Source of the DNA: Thermococci archaeon
GTDB lineage: Archaea > Methanobacteriota_B > Thermococci > Thermococcales > Thermococcaceae
Assembly (NCBI GenBank): GCA_003663695.1
Contig: QMUB01000020.1
Span: 1 to 9,824 of the forward strand
DNA: 9,824 nucleotides
Direction of reading: 5' to 3'
Shown one piece after another: positions 1-5,108 of this stretch (the stretch's first letter is position 1; each line of letters begins with the position of its first letter). The notes beneath the pieces were generated by a model. The model was not told the DNA's origin, did no database searches, and was given only the letters and a program-made list of their open reading frames with translations. The position numbers and the translations under genes were made by a program.

Positions 1-5
1 AAAAA

Positions 6-452
6 ATGATGAATGGATATTTACTGACAAAAATAGAATGGCTTTTAGCAGATAAAACTTGTAGGTATGGAACAGATTGGAAACAAGCAGTTTGGATTTG
101 GATAAAATTTGTTTTGGGATTTTTTTCTCTTGTGTATGTTATACTTCACTCTATGGGATGGGGCACTATTTTAAGTTCAACAGATAATTCTCCTATTCTT
201 ATTTTACCTACGCTGTATAGTGATACAATTATTGCTGGATCTACACTGGGCTCATTGGAGAAAATGATTAGTTGGGGCTTAATTTCGCTATTTAGAACAG
301 AATATTTCAGCATAGTTACTGCAACAACCTTAGGCTATGGTGACATGCATCCGATTGGGGTAGCTAAACTTGTTGCAGCACTAGAAGCAATCTTTGGAAT
401 GTTCATGTGGGCAGTATTCCTAACAGTATTTGCCAGAAAGTATATGAGGTAA
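6..452 (+). CDS. Potassium-channel-like pore protein (2 TM), possibly 5'-incomplete
   Basis: The 148-residue product carries a potassium selectivity filter, TATTLGYGD at residues 105-113, preceded by a likely pore helix. It lies between a first membrane helix at about 28-50 and a second at about 118-143. This is the pore module of the Ion_trans_2 family, so a role in cation (probably K+) flux across the cytoplasmic membrane is inferred. No ligand or RCK domain follows the second helix. The segment around residues 14-23 (LLADKTCRYG) resembles the region just before the first helix in longer pentapeptide-repeat/ion-channel proteins. The frame is open to the window edge and only five bases precede the ATG, so no ribosome-binding site can be seen and the true start may lie upstream. 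The gene is AT-rich (about 36% G+C over 1-450), unlike the genes that follow, which hints at a recently acquired or poorly expressed gene. Confidence 0.75.
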   Translation: MMNGYLLTKIEWLLADKTCRYGTDWKQAVWIWIKFVLGFFSLVYVILHSMGWGTILSSTDNSPILILPTLYSDTIIAGSTLGSLEKMISWGLISLFRTEYFSIVTATTLGYGDMHPIGVAKLVAALEAIFGMFMWAVFLTVFARKYMR

Positions 453-460
453 TTTAACTT

Positions 461-484
461 TAGTATTCAGTAGATTGAATGCTA
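461..484 (+). terminator. Possible hairpin downstream of the channel gene
   Basis: A 9-bp stem (461-469 with 476-484, one G-U pair) closes a 6-base loop, starting 9 bases after the channel stop codon. The bases before it are T-rich (453-461). Archaeal terminators usually depend on T-runs more than hairpins, so this is a weak terminator call. Confidence 0.3.
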
Positions 485-498
485 AATATGGAGAACTT

Positions 499-560
499 GG
501 GGCACGAGGGATGTCAGAAAAATAATAGAACCGTGCCCCCAGATGGAAAGATTTTTAAAA
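499..560 (+). repeat. Copy 1 of duplicated inverted-repeat/TATA element
   Basis: A perfect 8-bp inverted repeat, GGGGCACG (499-506) with CGTGCCCC (532-539), flanks an AT-rich centre containing GAAAAATAAT. About a dozen bases later comes a TATA-like TTTTTAAAA (552-560) preceded by GGAAAGA, which resembles a BRE. The same parts in the same order occur again at 656-718. What it does is unknown. An operator with promoter, or the 5' end of a small RNA gene, are both possible. Confidence 0.5.
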
Positions 561-611
561 GGGGAATGGGTTGCAGTTTGACCATTCTGGCATCTTTCGG
601 CCTTCCCCTTT
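558..611 (+). other. Non-coding segment with competing stem-loops
   Basis: AAAGGGGAA (558-566) pairs perfectly with TTCCCCTTT (603-611). Inside it, GAATGG (564-569) can instead pair with CCATTC (582-587). Downstream, TTCAGCG (622-628) pairs with CGCTGAA (670-676). These lie just after the TATA-like box of copy 1, so they could fall in a short non-coding transcript. No C/D or H/ACA boxes or other named RNA family could be recognised. Confidence 0.3.
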
Positions 612-655
612 ACCCCTTCACTTCAGCGAGATGTCAGAGCAGGGGGTTAACGTAA

Positions 656-718
656 GGGGCACGAGAGAACGCTGAAAAATAATCAGAACAATGCCCCTCG
701 AGAGAAAGGTTTTTAACC
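656..718 (+). repeat. Copy 2 of duplicated inverted-repeat/TATA element
   Basis: GGGGCACGAG at 656-665 matches copy 1, followed by TGAAAAATAAT (673-683), AGAAC (685-689), TGCCCC (692-697) and GAAAGGTTTTTAA (704-716). The inverted repeat is shortened to 6 bp (GGGGCA with TGCCCC). The conserved blocks sit 157-158 bp from those of copy 1, so internal spacing is kept to within a base or two although the bases between have diverged. The TATA-like part could be a distal promoter for the ribosomal operon. Confidence 0.5.
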
Positions 719-742
719 TAAACCCTTTGAATGTGAATGGAA

Positions 743-757
743 GCAAAGTTTAAATAA
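743..757 (+). promoter_or_regulatory. BRE/TATA promoter of the L39e operon
   Basis: GCAAAG (743-748) directly followed by TTTAAATA (749-756) fits the Thermococcales BRE/TATA pattern. Transcription would begin about 25 bases downstream, near 777-782, giving a leader of about 40 bases. This is the promoter nearest to the operon. The TATA-like box at 710-716 is a second, more distal candidate. Confidence 0.6.
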
Positions 758-817
758 GCTCGGACTAAATTGTGCCCTAGATACTTTTCACGTTCACAAG
801 TGAAGGAGGGATTTAGC

Positions 818-973
818 ATGGCGAGATATAAACCGCTTGCAAAGAAGCTTAGGCTTGCAAAAGCTGGTAAGCAGAATAGAAGGATTCCCGTCTGGGTAAT
901 CGTCAAAACAAACAGGAAGGTTATGAGCCACCCCAAGAGAAGATACTGGAGGAGGACAAAGCTTAAGGAGTGA
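818..973 (+). CDS. rpl39e: Large-subunit ribosomal protein eL39 (L39e)
   Basis: This 51-residue, strongly basic protein begins [16 protein letters not shown] and contains RRIPVWVI and RRYWRRTKL, the hallmarks of eL39. In the ribosome it lines the peptide exit tunnel of the large subunit in archaea and eukaryotes. The ATG at 818 is preceded by GGAGGG (805-810) with a seven-base gap, which fixes the start. An in-frame TTG at 770 would add 16 residues without a ribosome-binding site and is not used. Length matches the family. It is the first gene of a four-gene translation operon, with only six bases before L31e. A small hairpin (TTCAC 793-797 with GTGAA 800-804) sits at the edge of the ribosome-binding site, but I give it no firm role. 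Confidence 0.97.
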   Translation: MARYKPLAKKLRLAKAGKQNRRIPVWVIVKTNRKVMSHPKRRYWRRTKLKE

Positions 974-979
974 TGAGCT

Positions 980-1252
980 ATGGCGGAGGAGAAGGTTTAT
1001 ACAGTCCCCATTAAGAAGATCAAAAAGATTGTCCCGAGATGGAAGAGAGCTCCAAGGGCAGTCAAGTTCGTTAAGGAATTCGTAGTGAGGCATACAAAGG
1101 CTCAGGAGGTTATAATCGGACAGGATGTAAATGAGAAGATCTGGGAGCGCGGCATTGAGAAGCCTCCGAGCAAGCTCAGGATCAAAGTAACCCTCGAAGA
1201 GAGGGAAGGTGAAGAGGGCAAGATCAAGGTTGCCGAAGTTCACCTCGCCTGA
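980..1252 (+). CDS. rpl31e: Large-subunit ribosomal protein eL31 (L31e)
   Basis: The 90-residue protein matches archaeal eL31: a short N-terminal extension, then [30 protein letters not shown] (recognised in parts), and a C-terminal beta region with [14 protein letters not shown]. eL31 sits near the peptide tunnel exit on the large subunit, close to where nascent-chain factors dock. The ATG at 980 follows GGAGTGATGAG, which combines the L39e stop codon with the ribosome-binding site, so the two genes are probably translationally coupled. Length is usual for archaea. Pairing with L39e is a widespread archaeal arrangement. Confidence 0.97.
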   Translation: MAEEKVYTVPIKKIKKIVPRWKRAPRAVKFVKEFVVRHTKAQEVIIGQDVNEKIWERGIEKPPSKLRIKVTLEEREGEEGKIKVAEVHLA

Positions 1253-1280
1253 TTTTAAATTTTCTTTGTGAGGGGAGATA

Positions 1281-1967
1281 ATGCATATAGAAAGGCTTGA
1301 TTTTGAAAATTCACCATACCTCGGAGTGTTTGGGTTAGCCACGGATAGGATAGCTCTTATTAGGGAAGGACTTCCAGGGAATAAGCTTGAAATCCTGGAG
1401 GAAGTTTTGAACGTTCCTTTAATTGAGACGAGCATTATGAAGTCTCGTATAATAGGGCTTCTGAGTGCAGGAAACTCCAAAGCAATTTTGACAACCTACT
1501 ATGCTTGGGACCGTGAGCTGGAGTCGATTAGGAACTCCCTAAAGGAACTCGACATAGACATGCGCGTGGAGCCCATCATGACCTCACACACCGCACTCGG
1601 AAATTTAATACTAACAAATGACACTGCAGCTCTAGTCAGTCCAAAGTTCTCTAGGGAGGAAGTTAAGATTATTGAGGATGTTCTCGATGTTGAAGTCGAG
1701 AGGGGCCTTATAGGAGAGTATCACGCTGTTGGAAGTGTGGGTGTAGTTACGAATAAAGGGGGGCTTGTGCACCCAGATGCGACTGAGGATGAACTTGAAT
1801 GGCTTGAAGACCTTTTCAAAGTTGAAGTTTATGTTGGAACCGCCAATATGGGAGTACCCTTTGTCGGCTCATGCATGCTGGCAAACTCAAAGGGTGTTGT
1901 CGTCGGGTCTCTGACTACGGGGCCCGAGATAGTCAAGATTGAAGAAGCACTTGGATTTTTGAGGTGA
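1281..1967 (+). CDS. eif6: Translation initiation factor aIF6 (ribosome anti-association factor)
   Basis: The 228 residues fit archaeal aIF6 in length and sequence, with the opening [17 protein letters not shown], the [13 protein letters not shown] segment, [14 protein letters not shown], and the closing [24 protein letters not shown]. The family folds as a five-fold pentein wheel made of repeated alpha/beta units of about 45 residues, and the repeated asparagine-rich turns with Gly/Val strands are visible here. aIF6 binds the large ribosomal subunit and blocks joining with the small subunit, and also acts in large-subunit maturation. The ATG at 1281 follows AGGGGAG (1271-1277). A T-rich stretch (1254-1265) separates it from L31e and might reduce read-through. 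Its stop codon lies five bases before the next gene. Confidence 0.96.
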   Translation: MHIERLDFENSPYLGVFGLATDRIALIREGLPGNKLEILEEVLNVPLIETSIMKSRIIGLLSAGNSKAILTTYYAWDRELESIRNSLKELDIDMRVEPIMTSHTALGNLILTNDTAALVSPKFSREEVKIIEDVLDVEVERGLIGEYHAVGSVGVVTNKGGLVHPDATEDELEWLEDLFKVEVYVGTANMGVPFVGSCMLANSKGVVVGSLTTGPEIVKIEEALGFLR

Positions 1968-1972
1968 GAGGG

Positions 1973-2200
1973 ATGGAAGTCAAGGTCTTTAGGATTAAGG
2001 GAGCTTTTGAAAAGAACGGAAAGAGGGAAGAGTTCACAAAGGAGTACAGGGGAGTAAGGGCAGAGGATGTCAAGGAGCTTGTGTACTCGGTAATCGGGAG
2101 CAAGCACGGCGTTAAAAGGAACAAGGTATGGATCGAGAGCGTCGAAGAGATAAAGTCAGAGGAAGCGGAAGATCCCATAGTTAGAAAGCTCAGCCTCTAG
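1973..2200 (+). CDS. rpl18a: Large-subunit ribosomal protein eL20 (L18Ae / LX)
   Basis: This 75-residue protein beginning [27 protein letters not shown] matches archaeal LX (L18Ae/L20A), including the conserved EVKVFRIKG strand, the KEYR motif, and the [19 protein letters not shown] segment. It is a peripheral protein of the large subunit. An upstream GTG at 1964 would overlap the aIF6 stop (GTGA), but GAGGTGA (1961-1967) sits five bases before the ATG at 1973 and is a near-ideal ribosome-binding site, so I chose the ATG. It closes the translation operon, followed at once by a T-rich terminator. Archaea often link LX with aIF6 and prefoldin alpha, as here. Confidence 0.93.
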   Translation: MEVKVFRIKGAFEKNGKREEFTKEYRGVRAEDVKELVYSVIGSKHGVKRNKVWIESVEEIKSEEAEDPIVRKLSL

Positions 2201-2202
2201 CT

Positions 2203-2222
2203 CTCTTTTATTTTCCCGTTTT
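2203..2222 (+). terminator. T-rich terminator after the ribosomal operon
   Basis: The stretch following the L18Ae stop codon has repeated T-runs (CTCTTTTATTTTCCCGTTTT). T-runs without a needed hairpin are the known signal for intrinsic termination in Thermococcales. Confidence 0.6.
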
Positions 2223-2225
2223 GGG

Positions 2226-2271
2226 GTGTTTGGTTTTATAGGGTGCATAGTGTTTGGTTTTACATAAAACC
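2226..2271 (+). repeat. 13-bp direct repeat and overlapping palindrome upstream of prefoldin
   Basis: GTGTTTGGTTTTA occurs at 2226-2238 and again, without change, at 2250-2262, start-to-start 24 bp, near two or slightly more helical turns. The second copy overlaps a palindrome, GGTTTTA-CA-TAAAACC (2256-2271). The cluster lies 20-65 bases upstream of the prefoldin TATA box, the usual place for an activator or tandem-bound regulator. The regulator is unknown. Confidence 0.5.
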
Positions 2272-2290
2272 CTTCTTAAAAATTAAAAAT

Positions 2291-2299
2291 CTTTAAAAG
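2291..2299 (+). promoter_or_regulatory. TATA promoter of the prefoldin alpha gene
   Basis: CTTTAAAAG at 2291-2299 lies about 25 bases before position 2320, so the transcript would start within about ten bases of the ATG at 2331. This near-leaderless arrangement supports a start at 2325 or 2331 and argues against the in-frame TTG at 2313. Confidence 0.55.
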
Positions 2300-2330
2300 T
2301 GCTCCTTCTTAATTGAACTGGGTGATGGAT

Positions 2331-2771
2331 ATGGGTGAGGAAGCACTTCAAAAGTTGGCTTATGAATATCAGCTTCTGCAGGCTCAGGCTCAACTTCTAA
2401 GTCAGAATCTTGAGCTATTGACCCTTGGGATGAATGAATTCAGTGCAGTCAAGGGCACATTGGAAGAGCTTAAAAAGGTTGAGGAGGAAAATCCCGAGAT
2501 ACTGGTTCCCATAGGTGCGGGCTCATTCCTGAAGGGCAAAATTATGGACAAAAGGAGTGCTATAGTCAGCATTGGTGCCGGTTATGCCATGGAGAAGAGC
2601 ATTGACGATGCAATAGCATACCTGAACGAAAGAATAAAGGAGTATGAGGATGCTATAAGGAAGACCCAGGAGTCACTTCAAAAAATCGAGCGCAAACTTC
2701 AGGATTTGGCAGTTCAAGCCCAAAAACTCCAAAGAGAGCAGGCAATGCAGTTCAAAGCCCCCAAGAAGTGA
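2331..2771 (+). CDS. pfdA: Prefoldin subunit alpha (GimC alpha)
   Basis: The 146-residue product has the alpha-class prefoldin plan: an N-terminal coiled-coil helix (about 1-45, [22 protein letters not shown]), a central beta-hairpin region with [15 protein letters not shown] and [14 protein letters not shown], and a long C-terminal helix (about 90-140). Prefoldin is a jellyfish-shaped hexamer of two alpha and four beta subunits that holds unfolded proteins and passes them to the group II chaperonin. GGGTGA (2320-2325) lies five bases before the ATG at 2331; an ATG at 2325 would add two residues and is possible. The gene has its own promoter and follows the ribosomal operon, a common archaeal neighbourhood. 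Its stop codon is immediately adjacent to the stop of the convergent gene, so termination signals must lie inside coding sequence, perhaps the T-runs near 2803-2819. Confidence 0.95.
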   Translation: MGEEALQKLAYEYQLLQAQAQLLSQNLELLTLGMNEFSAVKGTLEELKKVEEENPEILVPIGAGSFLKGKIMDKRSAIVSIGAGYAMEKSIDDAIAYLNERIKEYEDAIRKTQESLQKIERKLQDLAVQAQKLQREQAMQFKAPKK

Positions 2772-3467
2772 TCATTTGATTTGAATCGCTTTGAAATTAC
2801 GGATTTTTCTATATTTTACATCTACTTTGAAATCGGCTTCGTCTTTTAATTCCCTTTTAATTCCCAATTCAATGCAGAATCTTAGCTTGAAGCTTCCATG
2901 TCCATCCACCGCTTTTTTGATGCCCATTGTCTCCAGAAGCTTCCGGGGTTCTAGAAGCATGGGGTGGGTGATTATGAGAAGAGGTTCGGTTAGAGATGTG
3001 CGGCTGAACTCCATGATCCTCTTTGTTTCCAGTATGCATCTCTCAACCCTCTCATCGTTCGCTCCAATGATTTCCACCTTGGCTCTTTTGGCTTTTCTAA
3101 ATTCCAGGGCCTGTATGTATCCTTTGAAGCAGTTCTCCCCCGGCTCCACTATGAGTTCTGCAAAATCTTCATCTCCTATGATCCTCAGGCTCCTCTTTGA
3201 GAACTTGAATTCATAACTTGGAAAAGTGTACAGCAGTAAAACATTTTTAAAATGTCCCTCTTTTATCCTGAAGCCCGGAAGTTTGACTTTACCCTCTCCC
3301 TTTTCGTTCAGGATTATCCTGAACGGTCTGGGGATTATTCTCGCCCTCTCTCCCTCAAAGCTCTCTTCGGGCGTGAAGCTCTTTGAAACCATGTATCTAA
3401 AGCCCCTTCCTCCGAGACGCCAGCTCGCCCTTAGATTGAGAAATCCCCTCTCGATTTTCAAGGGCAC
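2772..3467 (-). CDS. Uncharacterised protein, 231 residues, archaeal
   Basis: I do not recognise this protein. It looks soluble and beta-rich with many Lys, Arg and Glu residues, as in hyperthermophile proteins, with no clear membrane segment and no catalytic motif I can name. Visible blocks are PGFRIKEGHFKNVLLLYTFPSYEF, ELIVEPGENCFKGYI, ERCILETKRIMEFSRTSLTEPLLIITHP and GIKKAVDGHGSFKLRFCIELG. A remote link to the archaeal unknown family DUF432 crossed my mind but I cannot support it. The start is uncertain. The GTG at 3467 makes it overlap the upstream gene by 71 bases and has only a distant GGGGA. The ATG at 3392 gives 206 residues and begins four bases after the upstream stop, also without a well-placed ribosome-binding site. 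It probably forms an operon with the membrane protein and the epimerase upstream. Confidence 0.7.
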   Translation of the reverse strand: MPLKIERGFLNLRASWRLGGRGFRYMVSKSFTPEESFEGERARIIPRPFRIILNEKGEGKVKLPGFRIKEGHFKNVLLLYTFPSYEFKFSKRSLRIIGDEDFAELIVEPGENCFKGYIQALEFRKAKRAKVEIIGANDERVERCILETKRIMEFSRTSLTEPLLIITHPMLLEPRKLLETMGIKKAVDGHGSFKLRFCIELGIKRELKDEADFKVDVKYRKIRNFKAIQIK

Positions 3468-3612
3468 TAATTATTTCGTCCCCAACTATCTTCAACCCGT
3501 TTGAGATGGTTTCAACCTTCTTCAAGTTCTTCCATTTAATGTACCAGATCAGTGCCATCATGAAAACAGGAATCCCAATGGCAACTGCAATTATCACGAA
3601 TCCACCATTCAT
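3397..3612 (-). CDS. Small single-span membrane protein, 71 residues
   Basis: The product has one strongly hydrophobic segment (residues about 4-24, FVIIAVAIGIPVFMMALIWYI) followed by a charged, probably cytoplasmic tail (WKNLKKVETISNGLKIVGDEIISALENREG), suggesting an N-terminal membrane anchor. No function can be assigned. The ATG at 3612 is well supported by GGGAGGG six bases upstream. It lies 23 bases after the epimerase gene and its 3' end overlaps the next gene if that one uses its GTG start. In the overlap, this frame uses the rare arginine codons CGA and CGG, whereas the other frame uses mostly AGG/AGA. That suggests the last twenty or so residues are under weak selection or the gene once ended differently. 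Confidence 0.6.
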   Translation of the reverse strand: MNGGFVIIAVAIGIPVFMMALIWYIKWKNLKKVETISNGLKIVGDEIISALENREGISQSKGELASRRKGL

Positions 3613-3635
3613 TGGTGCCCTCCCACAGCATGGAT

Positions 3636-4559
3636 TTAAAATTTCATCATCTTATACCAATCTATGGTTTTCAAAAGCCCCTCTTCAAGTGTGTACTTGG
3701 GCTCAAAGCCGAGCCTTTTAATTTCCTCTATATCCGCCTGGCTGTGCCTTATGTCCCCCGGTCTCGGCTTGTCGAAGAATATGGGGCTCTCAGATCCTGC
3801 GGCATCTATTATCTTTAGGGCAAGCTCCAGAATTGTCGTCCTTTCGCCCCGGGCAACGTTGAAAATCCTCCCGTTTGCCCTCTCCTTCTCCGCAGCTAAT
3901 ATGTTTGCCATAACAACATCCCTAACATATATGAAATCCCTGCTCTGCTTTCCGTCTCCGTAGATAATTAGGGGTTCTCCTCTAAGGGCCCTGTTGATGA
4001 AGATGCTTATGACTCCTGCATATTGGTTGTATCCCTGCCTCTCGCCGAAGACATTGAAGTACCTCAGGCAGACACTTGGAACTCCGTAGAGTTCGTAAAA
4101 AACCCTGCAGTAATATTCACCGGAAACTTTTGTTATTCCGTAGGGCGATAAGGGCTTGGGCTTTTCACTTTCTCTTAGGGGCAGGCTCTTGTTGTCCCCA
4201 TAAACCGCCGCGGAGGAGGCAAAGATGAGCTTTCCATTCCCCTCGGCTAGAGCCCTCAGAATGTTGAGCGTCCCGAGCACATTTATTTCCTCCGTGAGCA
4301 TGGGATTCTCCACGCTTTCGACGACGCTTACTAGGGCAGCCTCATGAAAGACATAATCGGCCTGGGAGATTACATCGGCAATGCTCTCATAGTCCCTGAT
4401 GTCCGCCCTAATGAACTCAACTCCTTCGGGAATGTTCTCCTCCCTTCCGGTATACAGGTTATCTATTATCACAACTTCATTACTCCTTCCAAGCTCCTCG
4501 GCTATGTGGGAACCTATGAAACCCGCTCCACCGGTGACCACTACAAGCTTGTTCTTCAT
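3636..4559 (-). CDS. galE: UDP-sugar 4-epimerase / NAD-dependent sugar epimerase (GalE-like)
   Basis: This 307-residue protein is an extended short-chain dehydrogenase. It has the NAD-binding TGGAGFIG motif (9-16), an adenine-ribose Asp at 33, ADIRD (52-56), catalytic SSAAVYG (115-121) and YGITK (Tyr140, Lys144), and the substrate-side RYFNVFG (166-172) and DGKQSRDFIYVRDVV (202-216) motifs. These place it among GalE/WbpP-type epimerases that interconvert UDP-glucose/galactose or their N-acetyl forms, feeding glycan or glycolipid synthesis. Substrate choice cannot be read from sequence alone, and a dTDP-sugar or UDP-glucuronate role is not excluded. The ATG at 4559 lacks a ribosome-binding site but has a TATA box about 27-36 bases upstream, so the mRNA is probably nearly leaderless. 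It heads the unit with the two small unknown genes. Confidence 0.9.
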   Translation of the reverse strand: MKNKLVVVTGGAGFIGSHIAEELGRSNEVVIIDNLYTGREENIPEGVEFIRADIRDYESIADVISQADYVFHEAALVSVVESVENPMLTEEINVLGTLNILRALAEGNGKLIFASSAAVYGDNKSLPLRESEKPKPLSPYGITKVSGEYYCRVFYELYGVPSVCLRYFNVFGERQGYNQYAGVISIFINRALRGEPLIIYGDGKQSRDFIYVRDVVMANILAAEKERANGRIFNVARGERTTILELALKIIDAAGSESPIFFDKPRPGDIRHSQADIEEIKRLGFEPKYTLEEGLLKTIDWYKMMKF

Positions 4560-4585
4560 GGTGCATCAAAAAAAGTATGACGGAG

Positions 4586-4595
4586 GGTTTAAATC
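4586..4595 (-). promoter_or_regulatory. TATA promoter of the epimerase unit
   Basis: Read on the minus strand, GATTTAAACC lies about 30 bases before the ATG at 4559, predicting a transcript start near 4565 and a leader of only a few bases. No Shine-Dalgarno sequence is visible between it and the ATG, consistent with leaderless initiation. Confidence 0.55.
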
Positions 4596-4677
4596 AATTT
4601 TCATGGCACTCAGGATAACAGGGCACCAACAATACGCTGCTGCAGTATTACCCTCACCTTACTAACTCTCACAGTAT

Positions 4678-4696
4678 GAATAAACAAAAAGAGAGG
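4678..4696 (-). terminator. T-rich terminator of the mevalonate-entry operon
   Basis: On the minus strand the bases directly after the DUF35 stop codon read CCTCTCTTTTTGTTTATTC, a T-rich run typical of Thermococcales terminators. It separates this operon from the epimerase promoter about 85 bases further on. Confidence 0.55.
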
Positions 4697-5107
4697 TCAG
4701 GGCTTTATGGGAGGTCTGAATTTGTAGCCATAGAGTATCAATCCATCCCCTTCGAACTCCCTTATCTTCCTCGTAACCATCTCGACTTCCATTCCAAAGT
4801 CTATCTGGTTTTCATCGACATCCGTGAGCTGTGCCAGCACTATGGGACCTTCTTCAAGCTCTATTAGAGCCAAAGGATACGGCCTGAAGTACTCAAATCC
4901 GCTGGGTGGGTTTCTAACTATCGTCCAGCTCAAAACCTTTCCTTTTCCGCTCAATTGAACATCTTCCATCTCTCTGCTTCCGCATTTAGGGCAAACCTGC
5001 CTCGGAGGGAAGTAGATTTCCCCGCATTCCTTGCATTTGGTCCCAACCATGCGGTATTTCTCCTTAAAATGCCTCCAATAACGGGCAACCTGCATAGGTC
5101 TCCCCAT
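4697..5107 (-). CDS. DUF35 zinc-ribbon/OB-fold protein, scaffold of the thiolase-HMGCS complex
   Basis: The 136-residue protein has an N-terminal helix, a rubredoxin-like zinc ribbon with CKEC and CPKC (Cys25, 28, 39, 42), and a C-terminal OB fold (about 50-125, including GKGKVLSWTIV and PYPLALIELEEGPIVLAQL). That is the DUF35 architecture. In archaea this protein is known from a crystal structure of a methanogen complex to bridge acetoacetyl-CoA thiolase and HMG-CoA synthase and to help form the shared CoA channel. The gene begins one base after the thiolase stop, and AGGAGGG seven bases upstream supports the first ATG at 5107 (a second ATG is four codons later). Gene order here directly supports that role. 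It is not itself expected to be a catalyst. Confidence 0.92.
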   Translation of the reverse strand: MGRPMQVARYWRHFKEKYRMVGTKCKECGEIYFPPRQVCPKCGSREMEDVQLSGKGKVLSWTIVRNPPSGFEYFRPYPLALIELEEGPIVLAQLTDVDENQIDFGMEVEMVTRKIREFEGDGLILYGYKFRPPIKP

Positions 5108-5108
5108 T

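Noticed and set aside
770..817. N-terminal extension of L39e from a TTG codon
   Set aside because: L39e is about 51 residues in archaea, and a strong ribosome-binding site precedes the ATG at 818. The extension overlaps the predicted transcript start.
453..817. C/D-box or H/ACA guide RNA gene, suspected because of the nearby fibrillarin and Nop5 genes and the stem-loops
   Set aside because: No RTGATGA and CTGA box pair with guide spacing, and no ACA after a suitable hairpin, could be found on either strand.
794..1480. A 228-codon minus-strand open frame opposite L39e, L31e and the start of aIF6
   Set aside because: It is antisense to three confidently identified genes, lacks a ribosome-binding site and its predicted protein resembles nothing. 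It is a by-product of the codon bias of the real genes.
2791..3504. Plus-strand open frames of 141 and 92 codons opposite the unknown minus gene
   Set aside because: No promoter or ribosome-binding site, and the minus frame has the codon use expected of this genome, so these are shadows.
4631..4649. Short palindrome AATAC...GTATT with a CTGCAG centre between the mevalonate operon and the epimerase promoter
   Set aside because: Only five paired bases with a nine-base loop, no T-run attached, and no second copy seen. Likely chance. The rest of this 137-bp spacer holds just the terminator and promoter listed.
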